From Macrolepiota albuminosa (Eukaryota; Basidiomycota; Agaricomycetes; Agaricales; Agaricaceae), in assembly GCA_027475525.1 (NCBI GenBank), contig JAMWFC010000113.1, positions 2,654,001 to 2,718,000 on the forward strand: a stretch of DNA of 64,000 bases, read 5' to 3'. Both the position numbers and the translations under genes were made by a program. Under the pieces are notes generated by a model that made no database searches, was not told the DNA's origin, and saw nothing but the letters and a program-made list of their open reading frames with translations. Of the stretch, positions 48,352 to 60,359 are shown one piece after another. Numbering within the stretch: position 1 is the stretch's first letter; each line of letters opens with the position of its first letter.

Positions 48352-49200
48352 GTACTTGACCTCCATGACGCATGTCAACTGTTTGGGAAACCTGGCAGAC
48401 GTCAGGTAGTGTTGCGTTGTGGGACAAATGAATATAGTAATGCAGCAGGTTACGTAGAGGGGACCCACATCTACCATAATCCGTCAGAGTCAGAGTAATA
48501 CACCGAGAAAACCATGTCCTCCGAGTGGAGGGAAGTGGTGTCTCCAAGGCCCCAGCAAGCCTTTGAACTCCAGATCATCATCAGCAATAATCAAGGGGTC
48601 TATTAATGAATCATTCTTGTTTATTAAGACCTCCAAAGTTATATGGCTCTGAAGAGAATATTCAAGTCCAATATCACCCTATTTTCAATAGTGGATATTT
48701 TCAAATATAACACTGTTTTGCCTCTTTGATCAACAAAGTTCAGGTTGCCCATGCGATGCACATGGTTAATATCTTCACAATTGGGCTGCACATGCACCTC
48801 CAAGTGATGTGTCAGACACAATTTTCCCCTTTAAGGATTGGGCAGCATTTGAGCTTGCAGACTTCCTTACTACTCCTATACTCAAATTTAAAATATAGAC
48901 CTTAATGATCTTCTACAGATCTGGGTTGCAACTTTACAAGATGATCCTAACCGAGCACCACTGTTTATCAATAACAGTCATCTTCTCTTGACAATTGACT
49001 TGATTCCTTTTGCAGCATTCTATAGCAGCCTTTTTATCGACTATTATGGCAAAGTTACAGAGTTCCAACATAGAAGAAGAAATTATTTGAAGTATTCTAT
49101 TGTGATCTACATGTAATTCTGCATTTCCAGCTGAGAAATGTTGGACTACTTCCTATCTGGGTTCCCCGCATCCGATCAGTCACGTGATCCTTTGCCACCT
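48352..49200. other. Intergenic, AT-rich, nothing recognised
   Basis: Marks the edge between the gene block and the repeat land. Short domain-free frames only. Confidence 0.4.
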
Positions 49201-49800
49201 CACTCGTCGGTCACTTGATTTGCAGCCTCAGTTGTTTTCCCCATTATTGGCAAGGCTGTAAGTAACCACTTATTCACTGTCAAAGACATATACTCATATT
49301 AGCATTATGATACAGTTATCTTTTTGTTCGTGTCCTTTTAGGTACAATGAACTCAGTTGTTTTCCCCATTATTGGCATGACACTGAGGCTTTATCTTTTT
49401 GATTGTGTCCTTTTAGATCCGGTGCTACAAGAAACCTCAATTTTACATCAGAATTTGATATCACACCAAAACAGATGTTTGATCTGGATAGTAAATGGCA
49501 ATATCTGGTTTTCATGTCAGGGAGTTTTTCCTGGCATCAATGCACAAGTTTAACTTTTGTTTTTGGACCTGTCCTGATGCTTTTTCAGAATCAACTTGCA
49601 GCCATATCCAGATAATGCAGGTGCCACCTTCTCAACCATTCTGGGAAGTGATAAAACTACTGTGTTTATTGGCACAGATTATACTGAATATTAACCACTA
49701 TAGGTCTCCAAGGGACTCATTTATAACAATGTTTGATATGTCTATTAAAATTGCATGTCACTTCTGGCATATCCTTTATGGATCAATGTGAGATTTTACA
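49201..49800 (+). pseudogene. Decayed transposase fragment, possibly Plavaka (CMC superfamily)
   Basis: Frames broken by several stops read DITPKQMFDLDSKWQYLVF, LGSDKTTVFIGTDYTEY and a stretch resembling PLYVSxGxxxNNV, which recalls the fungal Plavaka transposase. A short internal duplication repeats CTCAGTTGTTTTCCCCATTA at about 49227 and 49356. The fit is partial and no ends were found. Confidence 0.4.
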
Positions 49801-50021
49801 CATTCTCCTTGCTGGGTGTAACATAGATTCAGAAGTCTTGTGGCTTTATGCTGCACAACAAAATTATACCAAATATTAAATTTGTTAGATACAATAGACT
49901 GGCTCAAAAAACTGCCTTAATGTTTGGCCTTTTTAGAAAGATTCACATGGTGTGCAACAATCACCTAAGCAAAAAAATTGTAAAAAATCACATGACATAC
50001 AACTGCATCCTGGCTTCATAA

Positions 50022-50230
50022 TAACGAGCTACGATTCGTGCCTTCGGCACAAATTTCGTAGCTCGTTGGGGGCTTCGCCCCCAAACTCCCCCCAACTAAG
50101 CCTCCACCCTAACCTCACTTCATTCGGTTAGGGCTCCAAGTATGTATAGAGAAGCCCCCAAACTCCCCCCAACTAAGCCTCCACCCTAACCTCACTTCAT
50201 TCGGTTAGGGCTCCAAGTATGTATAGAGAA
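50022..50230. repeat. Helitron subterminal module with hairpins, 77-bp duplication inside
   Basis: A large inverted repeat at about 50026-50066 (ACGAGCTACGA...TCGTAGCTCGT) and a GGGGGC-ttc-GCCCCC hairpin, then CTAACCTCACTTCATTCGG. The segment 50077-50153 is repeated exactly at 50154-50230 (another 77-bp joint). A related module lies at 51943-52075. Confidence 0.7.
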
Positions 50231-51041
50231 CTCAGTGCTCATTCCCAGCCTCAACCTCACTTCGTTCGGTTAAGGCCTCGGCATTTCACAACTCAGTGCT
50301 CATTCCCAGCCTCAACCTCACTTCGTTCGGTTAAGGCCTCGGCATTTCACAACTCAGTGCTCATTCCCAGCCTCAACCTCACTTCGTTCGGTTAAGGCCT
50401 CGGCATTTCACAACTCAGTGCTCATTCCCAGCCTCAACCTCACTTCGTTCGGTTAAGGCCTCGGCATTTCACAACTCAGTGCTCATTCCCAGCCTCAACC
50501 TCACTTCGTTCGGTTAAGGCCTCGGCATTTCACAACTCAGTGCTCATTCCCAGCCTCAACCTCACTTCGTTCGGTTAAGGCCTCGGCATTTCACAACTCA
50601 GTGCTCATTCCCAGCCTCAACCTCACTTCGTTCGGTTAAGGCCTCGGCATTTCACAACTCAGTGCTCATTCCCAGCCTCAACCTCACTTCGTTCGGTTAA
50701 GGCCTCGGCATTTCACAACTCAGTGCTCATTCCCAGCCTCAACCTCACTTCGTTCGGTTAAGGCCTCGGCATTTCACAACTCAGTGCTCATTCCCAGCCT
50801 CAACCTCACTTCGTTCGGTTAAGGCCTCGGCATTTCACAACTCAGTGCTCATTCCCAGCCTCAACCTCACTTCGTTCGGTTAAGGCCTCGGCATTTCACA
50901 ACTCAGTGCTCATTCCCAGCCTCAACCTCACTTCGTTCGGTTAAGGCCTCGGCATTTCACAACTCAGTGCTCATTCCCAGCCTCAACCTCACTTCGTTCG
51001 GTTAAGGCCTCGGCATTTCACAACTCAGTGCTCATTCCACA
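50231..51041. repeat. 61-bp satellite, 13 identical copies plus a partial one
   Basis: Units start CTCAGTGCTCATTCCCAG every 61 bp from 50231 to 50963; the fourteenth breaks off near 51041. All complete units look identical. The core CCTCAACCTCACTTCGTTCG is also present, diverged, in the adjoining Helitron subterminal modules, so the satellite grew out of that sequence. Confidence 0.9.
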
Positions 51042-51429
51042 ACTCTTAAAGTAAGCTAAATTGAATTTTTCTTGAATTCTTCGGACTTTATTCAGCATTT
51101 TTAAATCTTGAAAAAGATAAAAATCAGTATATTAGTAGCCTTTGAATTTTTCCTGATTTTCTGGTGATTTTCCTAGAATTATTTGAGCATTTTCTACTAA
51201 CATCTCCTGAAAAACAGAGCAATGAATTTTTCTTGAATTTTTCAGATTTCTTAAAGCATTTATAAACCTCAAAAAATTCACAATCAGTGTATCAGTAGAC
51301 CTTGAATTTTTGAATTTTTCAGATTTCTTAAAGCATTTATAAACCTCAAAAAATTCACAATCAGTGTATCAGTAGACCTTGAATTTCTTCTGATTTTTCA
51401 GTGATTTTATCTGAATTATTTAAGCATTT
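51042..51429. repeat. AT-rich degenerate repeats
   Basis: Recurring TTGAATTTTTCTTGA and TTAAGCATTT motifs with period around 150 bp. Related motifs appear at 58370-58570 on the other side of the Helitron coding region. Confidence 0.6.
51233..51386. repeat. Exact 77-bp tandem duplication in AT-rich repeats
   Basis: Copies 51233-51309 and 51310-51386 are identical. Confidence 0.9.
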
Positions 51430-51584
51430 TATACACACATCTACCAAAAAACAAACGCAAAAGGCAATTCTTTGTCAGCCTTAGTCAGAACTGACTAATC
51501 AGATCATATACACACATCTACCAAAAAACAAACGCAAAAGGCAATTCTTTGTCAGCCTTAGTCAGAACTGACTAATCAGATCAT
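51430..51584. repeat. 77-bp tandem duplication
   Basis: Period 77, 78 matching pairs, starting TATACACACATCTACC. It contains the imperfect palindrome TTAGTCAG-AA-CTGACTAA. Confidence 0.9.
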
Positions 51585-51614
51585 TTTCCAGGCGTCGTCG
51601 CATTATATAGAGAT
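51548..51614 (+). repeat. Direct-repeat module flanking the Helitron (left copy)
   Basis: TTTGTCAGCCTTAGTCAG ... CCAGGCGTCGTCGCATTATA. The same module, with a few changes, stands at 59259-59335 in the same orientation about 7.7 kb away. The TTATATAG within it resembles a TATA box. Confidence 0.7.
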
Positions 51615-51621
51615 ACACGAA

Positions 51622-51641
51622 GGTCACGCAATTGCGTGACC
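51622..51641. repeat. Perfect 20-bp palindrome
   Basis: GGTCACGCAATTGCGTGACC reads the same on both strands. Confidence 0.9.
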
Positions 51642-52389
51642 GGTTCGGCGCTACCACACATCATCAAAAATTCACGTTTCACTGCAGAGGAGGTGCGACA
51701 AATGGCAGTACTAACTTGTGATTACATAATTTCAATGCGATGCACCTCTCACTGAACTCAACCTTTGACAGATGGTGCAGAGATCTCATCTGCCCGTGCC
51801 TGACGGTATACTTCTCCAGTATGACTGTAACCCTATACCTGTGTGCGTCACCATTCCTTGACATAATCACAAATTCGACGAATGTATAGTAATAAAGTGC
51901 TACAAATCATCAGATGAATTCTTTTTCATAGGACCTTCGGCACGAATTTCGTAGCTCGTTGGGGGCTTCGCCCCCAAACCCCCCCAACTAAGCCTCCACC
52001 CTAACCTCACTTCGTTCGGTTAGGGCTCCAAGTATGTATATAAGTAACTCAGCCTTCATCCCAACCTCACTTTGTTCGGTTAGGGGTTCCAAATATGTAT
52101 ATTCATAACTCAACTTCTATCATGACTTACTTTCATTATGTCTTACTGGTTCAAGCATATGTTGTTAAAGAATAGAAAGTTCACATTTATCAAGAAATGA
52201 TGTTACAATTCCAAGTTATATATATTCTATTAGTACAGTATCAACAAATATCAAGTTAGATGCTAAAATATAAAAGTTAGTAATAAGTAGGTAATTAACA
52301 ATCATACTCACATTTGTAAACCCAAAAAATAATGCTACAATTCCAAGTTATATGTACAGTATCAAGTTAGATGCTAAAATATAAAGTTA

Positions 52390-52544
52390 GTAATAAGTAT
52401 ATAATTAACAATCACACTTACATTTGTAAACCATTAAGAACTTCTTGATACACAATATTTGCAGTCGTAATAAGTATATAATTAACAATCACACTTATAT
52501 TTGTAAACCATTAAGAACTTCTTGATACACAATATTTGCAGTCG
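52390..52544. repeat. 77-bp tandem duplication with one mismatch
   Basis: Period 77 (52390-52466 against 52467-52543); one C/T difference (CACTTACATTTG against CACTTATATTTG). It overlaps the last codons of the Helitron helicase. Confidence 0.85.
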
Positions 52545-55500
52545 CTCTTGATGTATTTTCTTCTGATAAAATCACCTTGATACGATTTTCTGATGTGCAT
52601 CGAGAAAGTGCAACATAAAGTTGGCCATGTGTAAAAACAGGTGATCGAAGGTCCAATCCAACATGCTTGACTGATTGCCCTTGAGACTTGTTAATAGTCA
52701 TAGCAAAGGCCAATCGAATTGGAAACTGTCTCCTGCGTAATGGTATGGGCAAATCCTCTTCAGAGGCATCTAGATTGATCCTTGGAATCAAAACAGTTGA
52801 ACCTGCAAACTTGGCATCTCCACTGATAATACGACATCTGAGAACTCTGGTGCTGATATGAGTGACAATCATTCTTATTCCATTGCAAAGTCCTTTGGTT
52901 GTGTCCAGATTCCTGAGGAGCATGACAGGAACTCCAATCTTCAAAGCCAGTTTAGCCAAAGGCAAACTACTGGCTTTCAAAGAGTTGAGATATTCCACAG
53001 GATATAAGGCAAGGCCATCAGGATTCCTGTTATCAGAGAGAACAGAATCTGCACTCTGTAAAATCCTTTCTTCCCCTGGATACCTCTCTAGAACTTCTGC
53101 ATTGATCTCCTCTATATCAGAGTTCTTGCCAGAGAGAATAGTCCGGTCCAGATAATACTGATCATTTTGAGGATGACCAATATCAGGATATGTGGAAGAA
53201 ATCAATCCAGTGATAGAATTGTCATCACAGATCATCCTTTCAGGCAGTTTGACTGTTTCTCCAGGTCCTAGATTTTTCCCTGCACCAACATCCAACAACC
53301 AAGCTGCATGAGCAATATTGTCTACAGTCTGCTCCAACCGCATATTTTGGACCAAGTAATGGACTTGAATATTATCTCAAAGTTGGCCCCTTTTGAGTGA
53401 AGCAGCAATCATCTGCTGCCTGAGTCCATGTGGAACCACTGGAAGAGTTTTCCTAAAGTCCCCTCCAAAAACCACAGTGACTCCACCAAAGGAAATGTCA
53501 TTATTGAAGATGTCTCTGAAGCCACGATCAACAGAGTCAATGGCATTTTTGTGTTGCATTGGAACTTCATCTCAAATAACAACTTTGGTGCGAAGTATGA
53601 GCTGTGATAACTGGGTTCCTCTCTTGATATTGGCAATGGATGTGTCAAGAGCAGGAATGGGAATTTTGAATCTTGAATGAGCTGTCCTACCCCCTTCCAA
53701 CAATAAGGCAGCAATGCCAGATGATGCTACACATAATGCCACATCTCCATGGGAACAAACTGCAGCAGCCAGAGTATTGCAGACAAAGGTTTTGCCACAT
53801 CCTCCAGCACTGTGAATGAATAGCATCCTGCCCAAATTGTTGTTCACTGAGTTTATGACAGCATTGAAAGTCTCCAGTTGTTCCACATTGAACTTGGCCT
53901 TGTTACTCTCCACTCTTTGCTTGAGGTCCTCAACATCATAATTGGTTTCATCTTCTAAAAGCCTGTTGCCTAGAAGAATGATCAGTGTTCAAGTCAATCT
54001 TTTATGCAAATGCCAATTACCTGGAACTATATTCCAATTCTGTTGAGCCTCTGGCATGTTGGGAAAGTCTTTCAGAGTTTTCCCAAAATTCATCAAAGTG
54101 TCATTGATGAGATAAAGGCCATAGTCATAGACATCCTCATTAATAAAGACTCGGTCCCTGTATTGCCTAGTATGTTCCAATCTGTGTCGAAGATCATCAC
54201 AGATAGAATGTTTGAATTCGTCCCATAGAGCCTCAGGAGTGGCAGGAGCACAGTGGAATAGAATAGTGCAAAACAGCTGCCTAAGAGCTGATCCTAGTTG
54301 GATTGGAGCAGCTTCAGTGAGACACTGCCTCCATTCTGCATCATCCTCCAAAAGACCTAGAGCCTTGCATGCTTCTTGATAAGTGGGATAGATATGGCCA
54401 TTGACTGTCCTGAGATCAGCCCATGAAGTTGCATTGGTTACAACAGTCAAGAGCATCCTAAGATAGAACCTTTCTCCCTGTCTTGGTGAAGCAAAATACA
54501 TCCTTCCAATTGCTGTCCCTCTCTGCCTCTCCTTCCAACTCCGTTTAGATGCTTCATAAACAAACTTGGTTGGAAAGTTCTGATAAGTGGTGTTATTATT
54601 GGGAAACCTGGTATTGGCTTCAAACCAAGCTGTGAGTGCAGTCTTGTCTGCATTAGGTCTAGCAGCCACCACCTGTATTGGTTCATCATCTGGGAAATAG
54701 ACTTCATGCTGGTTTTCCAAGTGCACAGGCAATCTGTACACTGAAGGATATTCAGCATGCATGTTGAATTCAAAGATGTGCCAGCAAGCCTCAGGAGCAG
54801 AAATGTATCTGGCATCCAAGTGTTCCTTGATTTCATCCCTCTCCTCCCTAGCAATCTCCAAAGTTGTCCTATCATGGCCCTTGTAAATGTACTTGTGAAT
54901 GTATTTGATTGCATCCACTGAAGCACAGACTTCCACATTGATATGACATTGGAATTTGGCTGAGAGATATGGATTGTATGGGACAACATTACGATTGTCA
55001 TAACGACAACCATGCTTTTCAAAAAAGCGGCCATTGTTAGGTCTGGCATATTGGGGATAGCCATCATCACCATACTGTGTAGCTTCCTGAAATTCCTTGG
55101 AATATCTCTTGGAACATTTGCCATCTACCATGCACTTGGCATTGGGAAAATCTGCTCCACATAGACCATGAACCATATTGGTAGTAACAACCTAATAACA
55201 AAGGTCAGTTACTGCATTGATAATTTAAGCAAAGCCAATACCTGATACAATTGAGGCTGAGTCACTGGATCAGGAATTTGAGCAGAAACAATAGTGTCCA
55301 TATGAGCTGCATCTTTGATCTTGTCATGATGATGGAAAAAGATCAAGATATGTATATGTGGAAGTCCCCTCTTTTGAAATTCAATGGTATGGACAGATGC
55401 CACACATTTTCCAAATAGACCATCTTTTATGTCCTTCAAAAGAGCATTCTTCTTGAGTTCAAATACTCTGGCAACAATATCTGGATGGTCAGAAGCTGTT

Positions 55501-57210
55501 TGCCTCTTTCCATTAACCATAGGTTCTTTCAACAGAGCCTCTTCAATTTCTGGCCACTTTGGATTGGCAGTCATGGTGATGAAGAGATCTGGTTTATGGA
55601 AATGTCTGCAAATAGCCATAGAGTCCTGGAATAGTTGCTGCATGTGTCGTTCACTTCCAACATGTGAAGAGGAGAGGACCACACGTCGACTTTGCTTGTG
55701 TAAGTCTTCATCTCCAATAGCTGCATCAACCACTCCTTGATAGACTTCAGCCCTAATCTTTCTTTGATTGTGTCTAACCCAATTAAGTTTTGTTTGTTTG
55801 ATTGAAGCCCATGCATCGACAACATATTGTTGAAACAATCGACCACTCCAAAGCAAAGTGGCATTAGCTTCTAAAGATCTCTGCTGAAGTCGGTATGCAT
55901 AGTAAGCAGTTTCAGTGATATTTTGTGTTCTGCGTTGCCCTCGTGGTCCCAGCTGAGAAGGAATGTTTAAATGAAATCCATGTTCTCCAGTTGGAAATAT
56001 GATCGTGTAGTGCAGAGGAGTATAAAAAGGGTGTAAATGGCTGATTCGCTTCAATTGACCTCCATGCAAATGCAGGACTATGTCACGGTGATCTGATCGT
56101 TCTTCAGAACCATCTCCTGGTATAATTGCAGCAACTCCTTCCTGTTCATTAGGGTTGTTATAGCGTCGATGGTCTCCAAAGTCAGCCCTAAGTTGAACAA
56201 AAAGCCTTTGTGGTTGGCCTTCAGGAACTTCTGTCATAATCTGCTTTGCAAGCTTGTATAAGCCAATAAAGGGATTGACTCTATGAAGCATATCCTGCAA
56301 AGAGGCCATTATCTGAGGATCCAATCTAGGATTGCTTCCCTGACGAAAAGCCAATTGTTGATTGTGATCGTAGAAGTAGAGTTGTGCATACACAGGATGA
56401 TCACCTTCAGTTGGAAGCAAAGCACCTGTCAGATGATGGAGCTCTCCATTAATCCTAAAGCTGTATGGTCCAGGAGCATTGGTAATTGCCTGGTCAATTT
56501 TGACTCCCAGAGATGTAAATGCAAAGGCTGCATTGTATTGGCGAATAGATGCTTTAAAAGCATCAGAAAGAGGATGGTGACCTTGGAGTAAGCCAAGCAG
56601 TTCTGGTGGAGCGTCTGCAAGTCTGGGCAAATCAATCTGGCCTTGTAGACAGCACATGCCAAATTTTGTATGATGTCTAGTAGAACTGGTGAGCTTTTCA
56701 GCATCCAATCAATCTGGCCTTGTAGACAGCACATGCCAAATTTTGTATGATGTCTAGTAGAACTGGTGAGCTTTTCAGCATCCAGTGTAGAGCCTGACAG
56801 TGTGGACATATGACATCCATAAGACCAAGATAATGTGCTGAGAGTTCATCTATATAAGGCTGTCTTCCTCTTGGAAGAGCATTGATGCCTTGAATATGAT
56901 CAACCCTTTGTAGGATGGGAGGTGCTGGTAGATTTTGCACAGGTGGATCCACATATTCTAAGTCCTCCTCTATATTCTCAGCAGGATCATTATTAGGCTG
57001 TCTTCCTCTTGGAAGAGCATTTATAGGTTGTTGTAGAATGGGAGGATGAAGAGGAGGTTCCAGTTGCTCTGCTGCTAGATTTGGCTGTCTCCTATTGTCA
57101 ACAGGATCATCCAGATCTTGAGCATCTAGATTGTCAAAGTCCTCCTCCAAATCAGCTGCATGTTCTTGTTCCCAGCCTTCTAAGATCCTTTGAGCCCTAG
57201 CCTCATTCAA
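52495..57210 (-). pseudogene. Helitron Rep/helicase polyprotein
   Basis: Reading from right to left: acidic N-terminal part with CPHCQALHW; a frame shift at the 77-bp duplication (56630-56784); FGMCCLQGQIDLPRLADAPP; the Rep domain with HUH motif RGLPHIHILIFF; intron 55192-55241; catalytic-Tyr motif KYIHKYIYKGHDRT; intron 53970-54020; and a PIF1-type helicase with Walker A SAGGCGKTF, Walker [18 protein letters not shown] and the C-terminal INKSQGQS and LYVALSRC. Two TGA stops (53572-53574 and 53377-53379) replace what the family has as Trp codons (before DEVPM and before DNIQV). Both are TGG to TGA changes. Both introns were placed by in-frame joining. Confidence 0.85.
56630..56784. repeat. 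77-bp tandem duplication in the Helitron polyprotein
   Basis: Period 77, 78 matching pairs. It repeats the codons for the TSSTRHHTKFGMCCLQGQ part and breaks the frame. Confidence 0.95.
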
Positions 57211-57276
57211 AGGCCTATATTCAGGATTGAGATCTACATCCTGTTAATCTTTCTTAGTCAATGCAACATCTGAAAG

Positions 57277-58212
57277 TTATCTTTCTCTCACCTCTGGCTG
57301 GTGTAATATCTGTAGTTGTCTTCCTTGCTCTCTGAGCTGTTGTTGCTCATGCAATACTGCTAATGCCTGTTGTTGCCTTTGCCACTCCTGTTGCCTCTCC
57401 TCCTCTTCAGCTATAGCAATATGTCTGAGCCTTTGCTGCTCTTGCAATACTGCTAGTGCCTGCTGTTGTCTATCCTGCTCCTCAGCTGCAGCAATATGCC
57501 TCAACCTTTGTTGGTCTTGCAATGCTGCTAATGCTTGTGCTTGTATAGGAGCAACCTGCTGGTTAATTTCTCTCTCTCTATTCCCAAGTATAGGTGGCAG
57601 TGGTAGTGGTAAAGCAGGCCCATATAAAGCAGGCATTCTAGGTATAGGATTCTGCAAAGGAGCATCCCAACCTTCAGGCAAATGAGTTTCAGGTATACTC
57701 ATAACAGTTCCACCAACTACAGGCTGATTGACTGATCCCACTCTATTATCTCTTCCATGCACAGCAGCTGGTAGAGGTGCTACTATTGAAGGCACATAAG
57801 GAGCTCTATGTGCAGCAAGAGGTAGAGGTGGTATCATTCTAGGAATAGGATTTTGCAAAGGAGCATTCCATCCTTCAGGTAAATGAGTTTCAGGAATAGC
57901 CCTAGCAAATAGATCCTCAGCAACAGTTGGTGGTCCAATAGGCCTCCTCAAAGAGCTAGAAGCACTTCCAATTCTCATATCCCCAATTCTCATATTCCTA
58001 GTTCCTATATCCCCAGTTCTCATATCCCTAGTTCCCATATTCCCAGTTCTCATATCCCCAGTTCCCATATCCCCAGTTCTCATATCCCCAGTTCCCATAT
58101 CCCCAGTTCTCATATCCTCAGTTCTCATATCCCCAGTTCCATAATAAAGTGGTATAACCACTGAAGTAGATCTTCTACTTCTATTTGCCCGACGCTCATC
58201 AGGATCAGTCAT
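57277..58212 (-). pseudogene. Helitron N-terminal low-complexity part
   Basis: A 311-codon open frame starting MTDPDERRANRSRRSTS. Met-Arg/Gly-Thr-Gly-Asp repeats (TGDMRTGDMG), then two copies of ETHLPEGW(N/D)APLQNPIPRM, and Gln-rich helical repeats LAVLQEQQRLRHIA. It is separated from the Rep part by stops near 57240, which may be a further intron or decay. Probably the disordered head of the same polyprotein. Confidence 0.55.
57972..58140. repeat. 15/30-bp minisatellite inside the Helitron head
   Basis: About eleven tandem units of CCCCAGTTCTCATAT alternating with CCCCAGTTCCCATAT; coding repeats TGDM/RTGD. Confidence 0.8.
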
Positions 58213-58599
58213 TTGTAACTGTTGTAGCCTGCTTTGAATCCTAGCCTGCTGTCTTTGACCTTCAGGAGTACTGGGTTCATTATGAGGATGAGTAGTTGAA
58301 GATTGCCTGAAAGAATAATATTTTAGGCATTTTCATAGCTTAAAACCATTGAAAGACACTTACATGATGAGTATATCAATAGCCCAAAGTTGTCCAAGTG
58401 TTACTATAAGCTGAATTGAATTTTTCTTGATTTTATTTAATTTTTTTAAGCATTTATAAAGCCCAAAAACAATAAATGTCACTTACTACAATAGCCCAAA
58501 CTTTCACTATAAGCTGAATTGAATTTTTCCTGATTTTTCTGTGATTTTTTCGAATTTTTTAAGCATTTTCTAAGCCCAAATACATCAAAAATCACTTAC

Positions 58600-58930
58600 A
58601 ATGATCAATCAATAGCTGAAAGTTGTCGAGCTATTGAATGTTTGTTAAGAATCATCAATCAATCAATCAATCATTACTTACTTTGTAGTTGAGTTTGAAA
58701 ATTTCGCTATAAGAATGTTTGTTAATGGTCATCAATCAATCAATCAGTCAATACTTACTTTGTAATCAAGTTTCGAAGTTGTAGCTAAATTGATCATTTA
58801 TTAATATCAATCAATCAATCAATCAATCAATACTTACTTTGTAATCGAGTTTCGAAGTTTTGCTAGAAGAATGGTTATTAATATTTGTACATCAATCAAT
58901 TAATCAACACTTACTTTGTAGTGTAGTTTA
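58600..58930. repeat. Degenerate tandem repeats with (ATCA)n
   Basis: About four units of 70-80 bp, each with an ATCAATCAATCAATCA tract followed by TACTTACTTTGTA. Upstream side of the Helitron gene. Confidence 0.7.
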
Positions 58931-59061
58931 CTCACTACAACGTTGAAACCGTGGAAAAATTGGTGCTGTTTGGGTAAAGAACACCACTTACTTTGTAGTG
59001 TAGTTTACTCACTACAACGTTGAAACCGTGGAAAAATTGGTGCTGTTTGGGTAAAGAACAC
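58908..59061. repeat. Exact 77-bp tandem duplication
   Basis: Copies 58908-58984 and 58985-59061 are identical. Confidence 0.95.
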
Positions 59062-59258
59062 GCGAGGCATGAAAACTGGTGTCCACTAAATCGCATTTGG
59101 GCCTCGGCCACATCCACAGACTCCGGACACCTTCCACATGTGTCCAAGAGATAGCATACAATGAAATATTTAATATACACATTTTTTATTACTTAAATAA
59201 TAACTATATACTGTTTCTTTTTCCAACTGACCAAAAAAAAGAGACAAAAAAGGAAGTA

Positions 59259-59335
59259 TTTGTCAGCCTTAGTCAGGAACTGTCAAAACTGACTAAGCAC
59301 ATCATTTCCCAGGCGTCGTCGCATTATATAGAGAT
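59259..59335 (+). repeat. Direct-repeat module flanking the Helitron (right copy)
   Basis: Matches 51548-51614, with a 10-bp longer centre between TTAGTCAG and CTGACTAA. It may mark the Helitron's upstream end or another element cut by it. Confidence 0.65.
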
Positions 59336-60128
59336 GTATAGATCATGTGATTTGGACAAGAATTTGCTGATTAATAAATCAAACAAAATATTCAATCATT
59401 GGGGCAGTATATAACTATCTATGCATTAGCTATAGTATATGATAAGTTAGATCTGAGACATACCTCAGTCTTTGTATCACAATGACTGTGGTATTCCCAG
59501 ATCTTGCTTCTGAACCATATGTTGTACTGTATAATCCAACTTTCTCTCTGTGGCGGCAGCATTGGTTACCTGTGATTGGCATGTACTGTAATTCATGTGA
59601 TAACAGGATTGACAATACAGTAGCAGCTAAAACCTTTCCAATGTTTAGTACTTTTGAAAAGATTGCATAACATCAAATCAAATTAAATAACTCAATTCTT
59701 CAAAATAATATATATTATCAAGCTGTACAATGAGCTGTAGCACAAGATACAGTGGCTTAAAAAAGTGTTCCAATGTTTCATAAGTTTTGAAAGATAGCAT
59801 TGGCATGTAAGATTGAAAGTACTTAAAATTCTGATTAAATCATGTAAAATACTATCACATTGTAGCTACAGATCTCATCTAGAATTATGTAATTTGAAAT
59901 GAAAGTGATGGAGTAATAGCTATTTTAAAATATTTACTCATTGGGATACTTTTTTGAGCATCTCTAACTTTGCAGGTTTATCTCTATTTTACTCAGAAAT
60001 AAAGAGTAAGTTGCATGCAGGAATATAAAGAAAGTCATGTGACTATGTTTAGATATATTTGGGAGTGGTTCAAGCTGGTTGAACCATATCTTGGCCTTCA
60101 ACCACTATCATGAAAGTTACTTTTCCTT
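59336..60128. other. AT-rich DNA, nothing recognised
   Basis: Short frames only; no domains or clear repeats. Confidence 0.4.
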
Positions 60129-60359
60129 GTTAGAGGACTGCTCATTTCTTTCTTCTTTCACTTCTTATCTCTTCACTCTCTTTTCATTCATTCTCTTATT
60201 TCTTCTGTCATTCTTTCATTTTACTATTTCTATTCTTTTAACACTATTTGTTAGTATTATTCTCAACTCTTGAGGTGCTCTGATTCTTTAGCTACTATTC
60301 AGACAAGTGTGGGCCCTTCAGCACCACTTCCAGACTACTTAGATAAGCTGGAGTTTGCC
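60129..60359. repeat. Imperfect direct repeat, first copy
   Basis: About 230 bp, pyrimidine-rich, similar to 60938-61168 with many substitutions. It includes TCAGACAAGTGTGGGCCC. The pair could be the decayed LTRs of a very old element or a simple duplication. Confidence 0.6.

Larger units (their letters stand above)
51943..58330 (-). mobile_element. Helitron (rolling-circle transposon), minus strand, inactive
   Basis: The coding part runs from about 58330 down to 52495; the left side carries the hairpin GGGGGC-ttc-GCCCCC at about 51959-51973 next to the gene's 3' end, as Helitrons do. Neither the 5' TC nor the 3' CTRR terminus could be fixed, so the borders are estimates. The coding region holds Rep (HUH) and PIF1-type helicase domains. 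Two in-fr­ame TGA codons and two 77-bp duplications make this copy unreadable as it stands. Confidence 0.8.

Noticed and set aside
50231..51041. Regular repeats that could suggest a CRISPR array
   Set aside because: The units are contiguous with no unique spacers, and the genome is fungal.
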